DNA of 64,000 nt from Isoetes taiwanensis (GCA_021234155.1 JAJEKV010000090.1:1976479-2040478), one strand, 5' to 3'; positions 49,961 to 60,310 are shown, counted from the first letter of the stretch. Numbers and translations: made by a program. Notes: generated by a model not told the origin, from the letters alone.

Positions 49961-50345
49961 ATGTCAATGCAGAATTTGTGCAGCTATTGAGTCAGGTGAT
50001 GTCAAAAATCAGTCCACGGTTATTTCGACAGAGGGCATCATTGATAGCATGCCCTATGTAGTCCTCATAGATACAAATAGCTCGCACAACTTTGCTTCTC
50101 CCAGGTTGGCCGCCTTAATGAAGAACATAAGTCCAAACCCAGGCCAAGTGGTGCAATTCACCACACCAAGGGAAAGAGAATCAGCTTTGATAGACCTCCT
50201 ATGGGAGCAGAGATAATGGATATTGATAAATATGATCTCATAGTGGGAATGGAGTTCTTGAAGCTATTTAAAGCCATGATTGACTGTGACAAGCACGAAA
50301 TCTCCATCACCGCATCCGACGGGAACTGCTTTGTAGTCAAAGGTA
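49961..50345 (+). pseudogene. Aspartic protease of the outer element
   Basis: The open frame 49854-50216 carries CQCRICAAIE and then LIDTNSSHNFAS, the retropepsin active-site region, with DTN where DTG/DSG is expected. 50205-50275 continues with codons for MDI.KYDLIVGMEFLK after a frameshift. The protease processes the Gag-Pol polyprotein in the element particle. The Gly-to-Asn change in the catalytic triplet and the frameshift imply it is inactive. Confidence 0.65.
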
Positions 50346-50369
50346 AGAAAGTCCTTTAAGACGTGCAGT

Positions 50370-50789
50370 GTATCTCTTTGAAGCAATTGCACAAAAGCTT
50401 AATGAAGGATAAGGTGGAATATATCCTTAGACTAGAGGCGATTGAGCCAGGTCAGGAAAAGCAAAGGGAGCCAAGCTTGAATTAGTTGCCTAGGCCAGTA
50501 GCAAGGCTAATCAAGGAGTTTCATGATGTGTTCTCGAATGAAATCTGTGAGTTGCCACCCTATAGGGGCGTGGAGTGTGAGATCACATTAGCACCACATG
50601 CTAAGCCTACCAGCAAGCCCCTCTACAGGATGAGCACCCTAAAGCTAGTTGAGTTTAAGAAGCAATTGCAAGAATTTCTTGAGCCTGGGTTCATCAGAGC
50701 AAGCGTATCACCCTTCGGGGCACCTATTTCTTTTGTAAAAAAGAAGGATGGAAGTCTAAGGATGTGTGTAGACTACCGTCCTTGCATAA
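50370..50789 (+). pseudogene. RT 5' part of the outer element, interrupted by E2
   Basis: The frame at 50486-50794 reads [62 protein letters not shown] and MCVDYR, the N-terminal fingers and motif 1 region of Ty3/gypsy RT. The real domain ends at 50789, where the inverted LTR of E2 begins. The next RT codons (KQTVKNKYALP.ADD) are found at 61968-62010, on the other side of E2. Confidence 0.85.
50785..50789 (+). other. Target-site duplication of E2, left copy
   Basis: CATAA lies immediately before the TGTGATGC start of the E2 LTR. An identical CATAA follows the other LTR at 61963-61967. Five bases is the normal duplication for Ty3/gypsy integration. Confidence 0.9.
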
Positions 50790-52445
50790 TGTGATGCTCC
50801 CTGCTAAACATAATGCCCGGCCATTACACACCGATAGGGAAATCCCCGTCCGGCTCCCAACAACCGCATTGAGCCCTTCGTCTACCAGCACTTTCGAGGG
50901 GTGATCCCTAGTGGGGAGGGAACCGCGAAGGTGTCTTCGCGCCAGCTTCCCTATGGGCTCCTATAGCAATGAGGCGATAACGCGTCGAGAACTAGCATCA
51001 AACATATACAAATACTACCTCGAAGGGTTTGTGCATCACACATAAACCAATACAAAGATGATAAGCACAAACCATGAAACATGAGGAGCTCCCTACCCCA
51101 CTTCACTCATAAGGAGGGGTGACCAGAACCGGCCTCCTCAAGATAGAGCAGGCCAGGATGGCATGGCAATGGGGTATCGAACAATGGCTAGGGTTGACCA
51201 CTCCATCCGCCCCTCTGTGCATGCTGCCGCTGATGATGGGCTCAATCAGGCTCTGACGGGACTCTAGCCTTCCTGGATCACGCAATCCCGTGGCATCACC
51301 CATCGGGACTACTCGAGGTTGCATCTCCCTCGGGTCCGCCGGCGAGAGGGGTTGCATCTCCCCTTCCCAGGGGTCTAGAGGTTCCGTAGGCGGTTAGGAG
51401 AATCGTGGCGGTACACGATTCGTCTCCGGCAACCCCCAAAACGAGAGACAAGCCCGGCCACTTGCGGCTCAGGAGGCGGATCACCATTGCCCGAGGAGGT
51501 GGCTGGGACCCATGCTGGAAACCACACGAAGTGACTGACCATAAGCCTAGCCCACTATGGGGATCCCCCAAGCCCCCACTTTCGGCAGGGATCCTCCCTC
51601 CACATTCCCTCTAGCCCCGTTATATGGTGCTGAGTCATATCGTAGCCTCGATAGCACTGGTGGGCTCCTATGCACAGGCCGCAACTAATAGGAACTAAAG
51701 GGATCTACTCTAGGAGCATACTACATATGGCCCTAGGTCTCTACCCCCTTCCCAATACAAGAGGAGCAATCATGATCAACCATCATCACATAATCATCAC
51801 ATCATGAGAATAATCATAAGAAGAACATCTTAACCTAATCATACAAATCTAACTAATGGTTAGGGTTCATTGATTAGGGTTCAAGATGTTGAATCCGGGT
51901 GCTAGGATGGCTCTACTCTAGATACAAGATACTAGCGTTATGCAGGAATGCTAATTCGAGGAAGCTATCACAACTACTACCCTACATACCGCTCCTGAAG
52001 CTCTCCCTCCGATCCGTGTGCCTCCATGGTCTTGACTCACACGATGTTGCTCTTGCTCCAAGAACCAGTCTACCATTTAGGGCTGCTGCACCCGGTCTAT
52101 GCCACGACAAGCGATGTTGTTGAACCTGAGGTTTGAAACGAGTAGGTGAGTCTCTAGGCGCTAGGGCCGGAAAAAGGCCTAGGGTTAGGGTTTTGACCTA
52201 TAAAGTTAGGTCCACCTAGGATGCCACGTGGCACCAATCCTGTGCGTCACGGGTGGCGGTGCCCAATAGGTTAAGGCCCGTGGATAATGGTCTTAACCTA
52301 TGGTTGGCTAAGTTATGTGAATAACTTGGCCATGTCCCCTAGTGCCATAATCTATGGTATACAAGGCTATGAAGATAGACTTGTATAGTATTCGATCCGA
52401 GGAATATACGTGTTTATGGTACATTATATTCCCTGGACCGTCACA
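50790..52445 (-). repeat. 3' LTR of E2 (inverted in the window)
   Basis: It runs from TGTGATGCTCCC to GGACCGTCACA and is colinear with 60311-61962, of which it is the partner. Much of it is close to identical (for example the block containing 'gagcatactacatatggccctagg'), with local indel clusters near 50810-50960 and 51100-51500. On the minus strand it reads TGTGACGGTCC...GCATCACA, with TG/CA termini. A telo-box lies at 52180-52193. It follows a purine run (minus strand GGGAGAA) at 52446-52452. Confidence 0.9.
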
Positions 52446-52860
52446 TTCTCCCAACAGGACAATCTTGTCCCCGGCATTCGCGCTAAAGGTGACGAACCCT
52501 ACCTTATGCACGCAAAAGAAACAACATGTCATAGCCTTTAGTTTACTTTAACAATCAAGTTTTATTAGTTAAAGCCAAAAATTTAGGCTATATTTGTACT
52601 TATACAAAATTATATAGCCTTAACGGTTATTTCTTACGATAATTCAAAACATTATTATAAGAGTTATTAGGGTTCATAATCTAAATTATGGCTCCCCTAT
52701 CTTCTACTTAATCGCTCCCTCGTTGAAGTCCACCTTCTACTTGCACGCAAAAGGAGCACATTACGTTAGTTTAGTTAATAATTTGTGGTTTTAGGGGACC
52801 ACCCCTTACCTCCTTGAGCCGAACTCTTGGCTCAAGGTTGTCCTACTACCTTGCCCAAGA
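52446..52860 (-). other. 3' untranslated tail of E2, fused to RNase H end
   Basis: On the minus strand it matches 240-661 and 11800-12191: 'aggtagtaggacaacctt', 'gtggtcccctaaaaccacaa', 'atgtgctccttttgcg', 'gaaccctaataactcttataata'. The junction at about 52850-52862 joins this tail directly to the short segment after RNase H ('tttggcaagaagattgag'), marking the integrase deletion. Confidence 0.75.
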
Positions 52861-52862
52861 TC

Positions 52863-53465
52863 TCAATCTTCTTGCCAAACTCACTTTTCGAAGAGTGGAA
52901 ATCGCATTACAATCGTCCTTATGCGAAATGGTCTCACGGAGGGGCATCCGCTACAACATTAAAGCTTGCGGGGCTTATATATAATATCAAAATCATACTC
53001 CTCTCGAGGAATTCCATCCACCTCCTTTTGCCTTAAGTTGAGGTGGGCTGGGTGAAAAGATCTTGAAGACTTCGGTGATCGATCTAACTGAAACTTCCTT
53101 CCTAACAAATAATGCCTCCATATCCTTAATGCCACGACAATGGCTAGCAACTCGATCATGGGTTGGGTAAAGCGTTGCTCGGCGTCGTTCATCTTCTTGG
53201 TGGTGGCGACTACCCTTCCTTCTTGCATCAAGGCTGCCCCATTTGCTATCTTGCTTTGCATCTGTTGCTACCAACTTATCTTTACCGGATCGGAGAACAA
53301 GCAGTGCTGTTGTTAAAACCTCTTTAAGCTTCGAAGGAAGCTTGGACTTTCTCTAACCAATGGCTAGTCAATCCTTAATCTTCTTGGCCTTAGTGAGGTC
53401 CGACCGAGGGGCAGCCCACTTAAAATCCTTCCACGAACTTCCTGTAATATCCCGCCAACCCGAAA
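52863..53465 (-). pseudogene. RNase H of E2
   Basis: The minus frame 53261-52959 carries ALMQEGRVVA, NDAEQRFTQPMIELLAIVVALRIWRHYLLGRKFQL and YDFDIIYKP, matching the RNase H at 62010-62300 of the outer element (there YPIHDQELLAIV). RNase H degrades the RNA strand during reverse transcription. VATDA.. at about 53274 starts the domain in another frame. It is close to intact, with a few frameshifts. Confidence 0.75.
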
Positions 53466-54340
53466 GCTTCTTACGCCACATTCCTTGGAGCTGGCCAATC
53501 AACTATTGCCTCAATCTTAGATGGATCTGTGGAGATTCCCTCGGATGTTACTACATGCCCCAAATATTCCACTCGGCCTGTTGCAAAGTGGCATTTGGAG
53601 AGCTTCCCATACAACCGATGACGTCTCAACTTCTCCAACACTTTCCTGAGATGCTGACAATGCTCCTCAAGGGACTTGCTGTAGATTAGAATGTCGTCGA
53701 AGAAGACAATAACAAACTCATCCAAGAAGTCTCAAGATGTCGATTCATGAGGCATAAACGTTCTTTGGAGCGTTCGATAATCCAAAGGGCATTACTGTAA
53801 ACTCAAAGTGACCATACCGCGTTCTAAAAGCGGTCTTATGGATATCCTCTTCTTTTATCCTTATCTGGTGGTATCCTGACCTCAAATCAATTTTAGAAAA
53901 TACCTTTGCTCCTTGTAACTGGTCCATTAGGTCATCTGCCTTTGGCAATGCATATTTGTTCTTTATCTCTGCTTGTTGAGCTGGCGATAGTCTATGCACA
54001 TTCTTAAGCTCCCATCTTTCTTCTTCACAAAGAGTATAGGTGCTCCGAAAGGAGACACACTTGCTCTTATAAACCCAAGCTCAAGCAATTCACTGAAGGC
54101 GCTTCTTGAGCTCAATCAGTCACAGGGTGCTCATTCTATATGGTGCCCTTCTTTGGTAGGCTTCATCATGGAGCCATAGCGTGATCTCACATTCCACACC
54201 CCTATAAGGTGGCAGCTGCCGGATTTCATCCGGAAATACATCCTTGAACTCGGAAATAAGCCTTGCTATCTGTTTGGGCAAATGATTTCCCTTTGGGTCA
54301 CTTCCATCCTGCTTGCCTGGCTCAACTGATTCCATCCTCA
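53466..54340 (-). pseudogene. Reverse transcriptase of E2
   Basis: Frames in order on the minus strand: 54488-54120 ends in DVFPDEIRQLPPYRGVECEI; 53999-53745 has [43 protein letters not shown] and [10 protein letters not shown]; 53725-53471 has EFVIVFFDDILIYSKSLEEH, YLGHVVTSEGI and DPSKIEAIVDWP. These are the palm motifs with both catalytic aspartates (ID and FFDD). It would copy element RNA to DNA primed by tRNA-Met. It is the best-preserved RT in the window, with about two or three frameshifts. Confidence 0.85.
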
Positions 54341-54800
54341 AGATGTAGTCCACCTTATTCCTTTCTATACTCTTCCTTAGATGCTTCAAAGAGATACACC
54401 GCATGGGAGAATCTAGCTTCTTACCTTTCACTATCAATTTGCTGCCGTGCAGTGTGCTTGTCATGGTGACTTCCTTCCAGGTGCGCAATCAATCATGGCT
54501 TTGGCTGGCTTCAAGAATTCCATCCCCACTATAAGATCATATCTTCCGATATCCATGACTTCCGCCCCCATCGGCCACTTAGCCCCACTAAAGGTCTATG
54601 TCAAAGATGATCCTCCTCCCCTTAGTGTACGAATAAATGGCCGTTTGCCATAGCTAACGGCCTTGGCTTAGACTTCAATACCTTGTTCTTCATTAGAGCA
54701 GCCAGCCTAGGAGATGCAAAATTGTGAGAGCTACGTATCTATGAGGACTACATATGGATTACTATCTATGATCCCATCGTACGATGACAATCGACTAATT
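54341..54800 (-). pseudogene. Aspartic protease of E2
   Basis: On the minus strand at about 54770-54690, codons for NPYVVLIDT are followed by TAG where Gly is expected, then SHNF and ASPRLAALM after a frameshift. At 54555-54500 YDLIVGMEFLK.AKAMID follows, matching the outer element and E1. The lost glycine in the DTG triplet and a stop make it inactive. Confidence 0.65.
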
Positions 54801-56200
54801 CTCAATATCACCGCTCAATGTTTGCACATATGTGGCACTCACCATCTATGAAGTCCTGGGCCTCCTGGCTGGTCGTCTCCGCCTCGCCCCGCCGTTGGGA
54901 AATCCCGGTCCACAAGTTACGCCAAGGCTGCTTGCATGATGAATGGGCAATCATGCGTTGGTTGCCACGGCCGGAAGCACACGAAACATAACTTTTTCTC
55001 AATGCATTCTTGTCTCTTTTCCTTGGCCGGACCGCTAGGCGCTTAAGAGCACTGCCCGATGATGCATTCTGTGGCTTACGGTCCCAAAAGCTTTGTTCGA
55101 CTCTTACCTTCTTTGTTTGACCTCGATGGTGTGGTGGTGATTGCTTACCCCGATATTGCCCTTGATCATACACGAACTCTTACCCACGAAGGTTGATCGC
55201 TTCTCTGGCTGGAGTTGCCGGTGCCTCCTCCAAACTTATAGCTTTATCTTCGGCCTCACCTGAATCGACCTTGGGTTGATTGCTCTAACGAGCCTCTTGA
55301 TATTGTTGTTCAACCCCTCAATGTAGGTATCCAGCGCGCCTTTCTCGAGACTCGGGAACATGGGCCTAAGCCTCATGAATTCTTCGATATACTTAGCCAC
55401 TGATAAGCTACCACCTGATTTAACTTTTGTAAAAGCTGGCGGATCTGTCTACTGGTATGAGACCTTGGCACATAGTGCTGCCGAAAAGCTTCTTTGAAGG
55501 TCTTAAACCTGCAATTGGTCCTTTTTCAACTTGTTGGACTTAGCATATCCCTTCCACTAGATCCTTGCGGTCCAATAAGGTTAGTATGTAGCAACTTTCC
55601 CTATATCCTTGTCTTTCATACCGTAGGAGTTGCCAAATTCTTCCATTTCATCAAGCCATGCTTCAGCCTCCATGCACGATCTGTCTTTCCCGAACCGCCC
55701 GGCTTCCTTGTCTTCCATCGTTGCTCATAGCACTATCCACCTTTTTCGATAGTCATCCGTCTTTCTTGCCCTTTTCCTTGCTCTAGATGTGTCGGACTGA
55801 CTGTCGGAGCTAGAGCTGTCCTCACTGGAAGAACTGTCTGATGAGCTGGAGCTAGATGATGATGGGCTCCTGGTTCTTCTCTTCCTTCTCCTATCCCTGA
55901 CGTTCCCCTAGTTGCCCTCCCCTTCCTGCTGAGGGCCTTTGTCACCTCCCGGAACACAAGGTGGAGGTGGAGGACCATCTTCCTGTGCGTTCATCAGAGG
56001 TGTCGCTCAGTTGATGAGGTGTTGCATCTGGTTCCTCATCTGCACCAACCTTGCGTTGATCGCCTCACGGTGACATATCACCGCTCAAAGTCTTCTTGTT
56101 CTCTGCCAAACAAATTCCTTGGTACCCAATTGCGTTGTCGGTGCTGGTCTTGAGATCTTGCACTTGAGTTCCTTGCTGCAAGGATTGATCATCAATGCAT
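54801..56200 (-). pseudogene. gag of E2
   Basis: The minus strand codes LDEMEEFGNSYGMKDKDIGKVA near 55660-55595, SVAKYIEEFMRLRPMFPSLEKG and ALDTYIEGLNNNIKRLVRAI near 55405-55270, and a cysteine-rich CFVCFRPWQPTHDCPF near 54990-54940, a probable but aberrant CCHC knuckle. A Ser-rich linker (SSDSSSS) lies near 55870-55800. The capsid-like core and order match chromovirus Gag. It is broken into several frames. Confidence 0.65.
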
Positions 56201-56540
56201 GTTATTTGGGTTAGATGTTGATCAATCTTACTTGTAATTGAATTATCTTTAGTTATAAAGGAAATCATACAAAGCCTTACATTTACAAAACAGTTAATAG
56301 CCATTAATACATAAGGATTACTTGATAGAGTAGATATGTCTTAGCACAATGGGTACAAGAAAATATTTAGCATAAAACTTAAGAAAATTTTATAACTATT
56401 CAATGGCCTCCCGAAAAGCTGAAGAAGTTCTTGACATCCACGAATCGGGCCTTTGCCGAGGTTAGCGCAAAGATGTTCCTTGTCGATCTTCCTTCAAGTG
56501 CTTTCGGGCCATCTCCGGTTCCGGAAGTTACGGTGCTCAT
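56201..56540 (-). other. Spacer between ORF2 and gag of E2
   Basis: This AT-rich stretch is conserved with 6400-6690 of E1 ('aagacatatctactctatca', 'tgttttgtaaatgtaaggcttt'). The frame 56304-56065 crosses it but is not conserved in E1. Confidence 0.45.
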
Positions 56541-57917
56541 TCTTGCTACCAATCGAAAGTGTTGCGTCCCCTAAGGTGCCCTCTACCATGAAAGTCGAGG
56601 CAATGGGCCTTGACGACCTGTTGAAAAGAATGATGTGACTTGCATGGGCGATATCTTCGAGTCTTTGCCCGGCCCGAGAGTGCTATGAGAAGTGCCGCAG
56701 TTCTTCCCCCCTTGGGCTGAACTCCTTGTGAAAGACTATCATTTGTCCTTGGTGAGGGCGGAAGATAGTAGCGGCGTCGCAGTGCCCTTCCACGTTGCCT
56801 CGCGATCCGGTCTGCCCTTCCTTTGAGCCGCTTCGTCGTAGGCATCCACCGCCATAAGATCTTCATGATCTCTCCACATCTTGGTTCGCGTTGTCCAAGT
56901 TGATGCTTTGCTGGACCCTTCCCTCATGCTCTGGCTCGGGCGGTGGCTTTGAGCTTGGGCCCCTCCACGGTTTGTAGAGTGTGCTCAGTATCTGTGGAAC
57001 TCCTCCTCTGAAATGATAGGTTCCTGGCCAGCCGATAGATCTCCCTTATCTGGCGATGAGGCTGCTATATCCGACATTGTGTCTCTCCGCCAGACTCCCT
57101 TGGAATCTCCCCGGTATGAGTAGTCGATGAAGTCTGCTCTTCCCATGTGCTATCATGCCTAAGAGCTCGTCGATTCGAAGAGCTGTTCCTTGGCAATCGA
57201 CAAGTTGAGGATGTCGTTTGCAAAATATACTCCTCCCGTCGATGACTATCGGCGTGAGTTTGCGATGCCGGGCCGGAGGCTCGGTGGCTCTTCGATGTCG
57301 TCGTCGTGCCTCGACATGTACCTCTACATCCTTGTTGCCTCCCTGCTCTCCCATTCTGTGTTTTGCTCCCCTAGCTGCTCGTAGTCTTCATGGATCTGCA
57401 GAGATGGTGCCCCTGACGTCGTGCCATGGTATTCATAGGCGGAGGACTCTATGTTCAGGATTTGATCACGGGCCCCTCACGGGTATCAAGTGGCTAAGTC
57501 TAAGGGCTGAGCAGAGGGTTCCCCTACTTTGTTGATTGACTTATAGTGCATGAAAAGGGCAAGGGCTGTCTGAGACGAAAGGTACCTATGCCTATTGTGT
57601 CTACATGTCATGTAATCGGGCATGGTCCTAGTCCTATCCCATAGTTGCTTCTTGCCTTTGGATCCTCCCAACTCTCGACTTAAGGCTTGGGTGAGTGACT
57701 CAAGAGAAACCCAATTCCCTCCCCTAGGGGGCAGTCTAACTTCCCAAGGCAGGACCTGCTGGTCATATTGGCACATAATGTCCGTGTAGTAGGGTGTTCT
57801 AGTCAGAGTTGCATGAAGATCAAACAAGTGGTCGAACACGAGAGAAGGCTTGATCTACGTGAAGGCGATGGATATGGCTTGCAACATTGTACCATCTTTC
57901 AAAGTTCTTTGGCGCCA
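56541..57917 (-). pseudogene. ORF2 of unknown function, best copy (E2)
   Basis: It starts at an ATG on the minus strand at 57917 (MAPKNFERWYN). The frame 57839-57486 follows with FDHLFDLHATLTRTPYYTDI, CQYDQQVLPWEVRLPPRGG, SLTQALSRELGG and ALFMHYKSINKVG. The rest is split among 57354-57046, 56927-56739 and 56866-56546 and is rich in Glu, Arg and Ser, with EEPPSL, SEEEFHR and AYDEAAQRKGR. About 450 codons would be expected in one frame. There is no zinc knuckle, transmembrane segment or catalytic motif I recognise. It lies between the hairpin spacer and gag in all three copies. It could be an extra gag-like or accessory protein. Confidence 0.5.
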
Positions 57918-57989
57918 TTGAGTAGGAAAGGGTACAGAAAATGGCTTGCAAAGATCAGTGGAGGTTCGAGAAAATAAGCCTAAAGGCTT

Positions 57990-58732
57990 TTGGGGCTTGA
58001 GTTCAGAGAAGGAAAAATGGCAAATGAGACCTATTTGTATAGACTATGGGTGACCTCGGGGGTTAGGTGCAAAAAGGTACCTACCTAAGACTTGCTTGGT
58101 TCTATGGCTGCACTCGGTGTCCAAATGAACTACCATGAAGTGCAAATTTAAGCAAAACAAAGCAAGAAACACTACATGGCAATTTGTTGGATCAAATTTG
58201 GCTAATTTGGGTCAAAAATGGGCTGACCCGGGTGAATCTGCTGGATGGCCTCCAGCGTCCGCGGTTATGACAGCGTTTAGCAGCGGTCTCACCCGGTTGG
58301 CCTATTTTGGAGCCATTTTTGGTTATTTTTGGGGATTTGAAGATGCGAACATGGCTAATTGGGTCGATTCTAAGCTAACTAGCAACTTATTTTTGAGCAA
58401 AACTGACATCTAAAAGCATGTTTTTGGGGCGATCCCGGGTGAATCCATACGCAACCCCGCATCGAGGGGCAGAGGCCATTGGCGCGGTCTCACCCGGTTG
58501 GCCCAATTTTTGCTTTTTTGATGATTTTTTTGCCAAATTTTCGTTGTAGTTATGATTTCTAGGGTATTCCTAAGCATGCTATGAAGAATTCTACCACAAT
58601 TGGGTTCTATTTCCTAAATTTCAAGCATCCAACATTTTTCTAATTACAGGGGAAAATAACTTTTATATTAATAAGAAAACACAGTTACATGAAATTTTAA
58701 CTTTTCTAATCAAAATTTACAAAATTGAGGGC
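57990..58732 (-). repeat. Hairpin-bearing spacer of E2 (two modules)
   Basis: Two modules 207 bp apart each carry a perfect 8-bp inverted repeat: CCGGGTGA at 58228-58235 with TCACCCGG at 58289-58296, and CCGGGTGA at 58435-58442 with TCACCCGG at 58490-58497, enclosing GC-rich loops of 53 and 47 bases. The AT-rich linkers share 'caaaaat' blocks and 'aaaacatgctttt'. No frame across the region is conserved in E1 or the outer element, so I treat it as non-coding. The outer element has the same layout with different stem sequences. Confidence 0.7.
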
Positions 58733-59840
58733 CTAGGGCCTCTCTCTGCGAATCCTCCGTGCTAAGTGAATATCCTTTGGCATAAGGGTAACTCTCTTAG
58801 CATGGATGGCACAGAGATTCCCTTCCTCGAAGAGCTGCACCAGCTCTGCTTCGGCGGCTTCTTGGCGGGGCCGGGTCATTAGAGGGGTAACCCTATAATC
58901 GGTCCGGAACTCCTCATCACTTCCCCTAAGGAGGCGGCTCGAAGGGCCTTCCTTATCGGGGAGATTCGCGTGCACATCCGGAAGTGCCTTATCTCCCTAA
59001 ACACCGGGCGTGCGTCTTTGTTAGGCCCGTGGTGAACCCCAGGTTTTCCGGTCTAGGTGGGGGGTGGCTTGGGCTGGTTTTCTTGACTGCCGCCCTCCAC
59101 AACCGCCACACCTCACCTCGGCGGTACCAATCATTGTACCTCATCCAACGACGGAGGTACTCCTTGTATGCCGCCATTTTGCGCTTAAATTCGCGATCCT
59201 GTCGGAGCGTGAATGCCCGCTCCCCTACCTTCTGCTTCTTCACCACCTTTGGTGGCTCTGGCCACTTAGGGTAGGGTGGCCTCGCGTCGGGGTCCTGCTG
59301 TTCCTCCTCCTCCTCTTCACCATCCCCGCCCCCCTGCGCCTCCTCTTCCTCGTGAGGCTCCTCTATAACGATGGTCCGGCGAGGTCCATCGTTCCTTCTC
59401 TTCGTCCTTTGCTCCTGCCGCCTCTGCTCCCGCTCCCGCTCCCTCTTCTTCCTAGCGGCCTTCTCCTCTGGCCACTCCGCAACCTTATCCTTGCCCTTCT
59501 TCTTCGGTGCCGAAGGGCCCGCCTCCTGGGTTTGGTGCTGCTGCTGCTGCACTTCCACCTGCTCCTCCTCTTGTTCTTCCACTTCAGTGTCCGAGGGGCC
59601 AAAGTGGCGGGACTCGTCCGTTCTCTGCGTGCCTCCTGATGACGAGCTGCTGCTGGGGCTTTCCTCGGCATCATGGAAGGAGTCTTCGCTGCTGCTGCTG
59701 CTGGCGGGGAACTCCTCGTCTCCTGGCTTGGGCCGAAGGTGCTCAGGGACCTTCTTGACATGTCTACCCGCTGCCGCTTGCACCATGGAGAGGGTGGGGC
59801 GCTCGTTGTACTTCCTGGCTGTTTGTTTGGTGCGAGCCAT
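58733..59840 (-). CDS. Histone H3-like ORF1 of E2 (frameshifted near the 3' end)
   Basis: The minus-strand ATG at 59840 opens 283 uninterrupted codons beginning [10 protein letters not shown], identical to the first ten residues of the H3 precursor including K4, R8 and K9; position 10 is Tyr, not Ser. [16 protein letters not shown] (residues 22-37) loosely resembles the H3 34-42 region. Residues 45-265 form a Ser/Glu/Gln/Arg-rich low-complexity insert with basic and acidic runs and a Trp/Arg-rich stretch ([21 protein letters not shown]). H3 similarity resumes in a second frame at about 59040-58930 ([15 protein letters not shown]). It continues in a third frame to 58733 with [31 protein letters not shown] and [16 protein letters not shown], followed by TAG. 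Loop 1 has canonical H3 length, so it is not CENH3-like. Total length is about 369 codons against 136 for H3. Two frameshifts prevent a single product unless they are sequence errors. The ORF sits right after the PBS leader. Confidence 0.9.
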
Positions 59841-60297
59841 ATCTTACGGTTCAGGAGATGGGTGACGTAAGGCTGAGCAAGAGAGAGGTGGAGGTGAAAG
59901 GTTGGAGAGAGAGAATGAGGTGTCAGATATTTAAAAAGGAGGGTCCCTAGGAATATTCTCCCACCATAATTACCCCTATTTATTAGCCCCCCTTATTAAT
60001 TACACCATATTTAGTAATTATTTAATTATTAAGATATGTATTAATCTTGTATTACTTCGTATTTTTTCTAATGGTCTCCGATTGGTCTCCGATTGGGATG
60101 ATTCTTCGACCCATTTTAGGTGAAATTTGATGCAGATGCATAATTTTCACTCCAAATTTACTAGAAGATGAATTTGACTTACTCATTCCTTCGGCTAACA
60201 CTTAACCTAAGTCCTGACCCACTACCTAGGAGAAAAAATTTTCCCCTATTTTCGCGGTTCAATGGTCAGTGCTAGTTCCTGGTCAACCAAGAACATT
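59841..60297 (-). other. 5' leader of E2
   Basis: Non-coding leader between PBS and ORF1, conserved with 2596-3163 of E1. A CT-rich stretch precedes the ATG (minus strand 'cattctctctctccaacctttcacctccacctctctctt'), resembling plant 5' untranslated leaders. An AT-rich block lies at about 59980-60060. Confidence 0.65.
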
Positions 60298-60309
60298 GCT
60301 CTGATACCA
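60298..60309 (-). other. Primer-binding site of E2
   Basis: On the minus strand TGGTATCAGAGC, one base after the LTR end (position 60310 intervening). It is a perfect match to the plant initiator tRNA-Met complementary site used by many Ty3/gypsy and copia elements. Confidence 0.95.
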
Positions 60310-60310
60310 T

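Noticed and set aside
50790-52445. Several 60-100 codon frames in LTR sequence (also 60597-61727)
   Set aside because: They lie in LTRs, differ between the two copies of the same LTR and have no family match.
59363-59761. 132-codon Arg/Ser-rich minus frame overlapping ORF1
   Set aside because: Out-of-frame shadow of the low-complexity part of ORF1; not conserved in E1.
58733-59840. Centromeric H3 (CENH3) as the identity of ORF1
   Set aside because: Loop 1 has canonical length and the N-terminus is the canonical H3 tail; CENH3 has a longer loop 1 and an unrelated tail.
59064-59865. Long plus-strand frames (191 and 164 codons) opposite the H3-like ORF
   Set aside because: Leu/Ser/Cys-rich translations of the antisense of a GC-rich, low-complexity coding region; no family match, and the minus-strand frame carries the H3 motifs.
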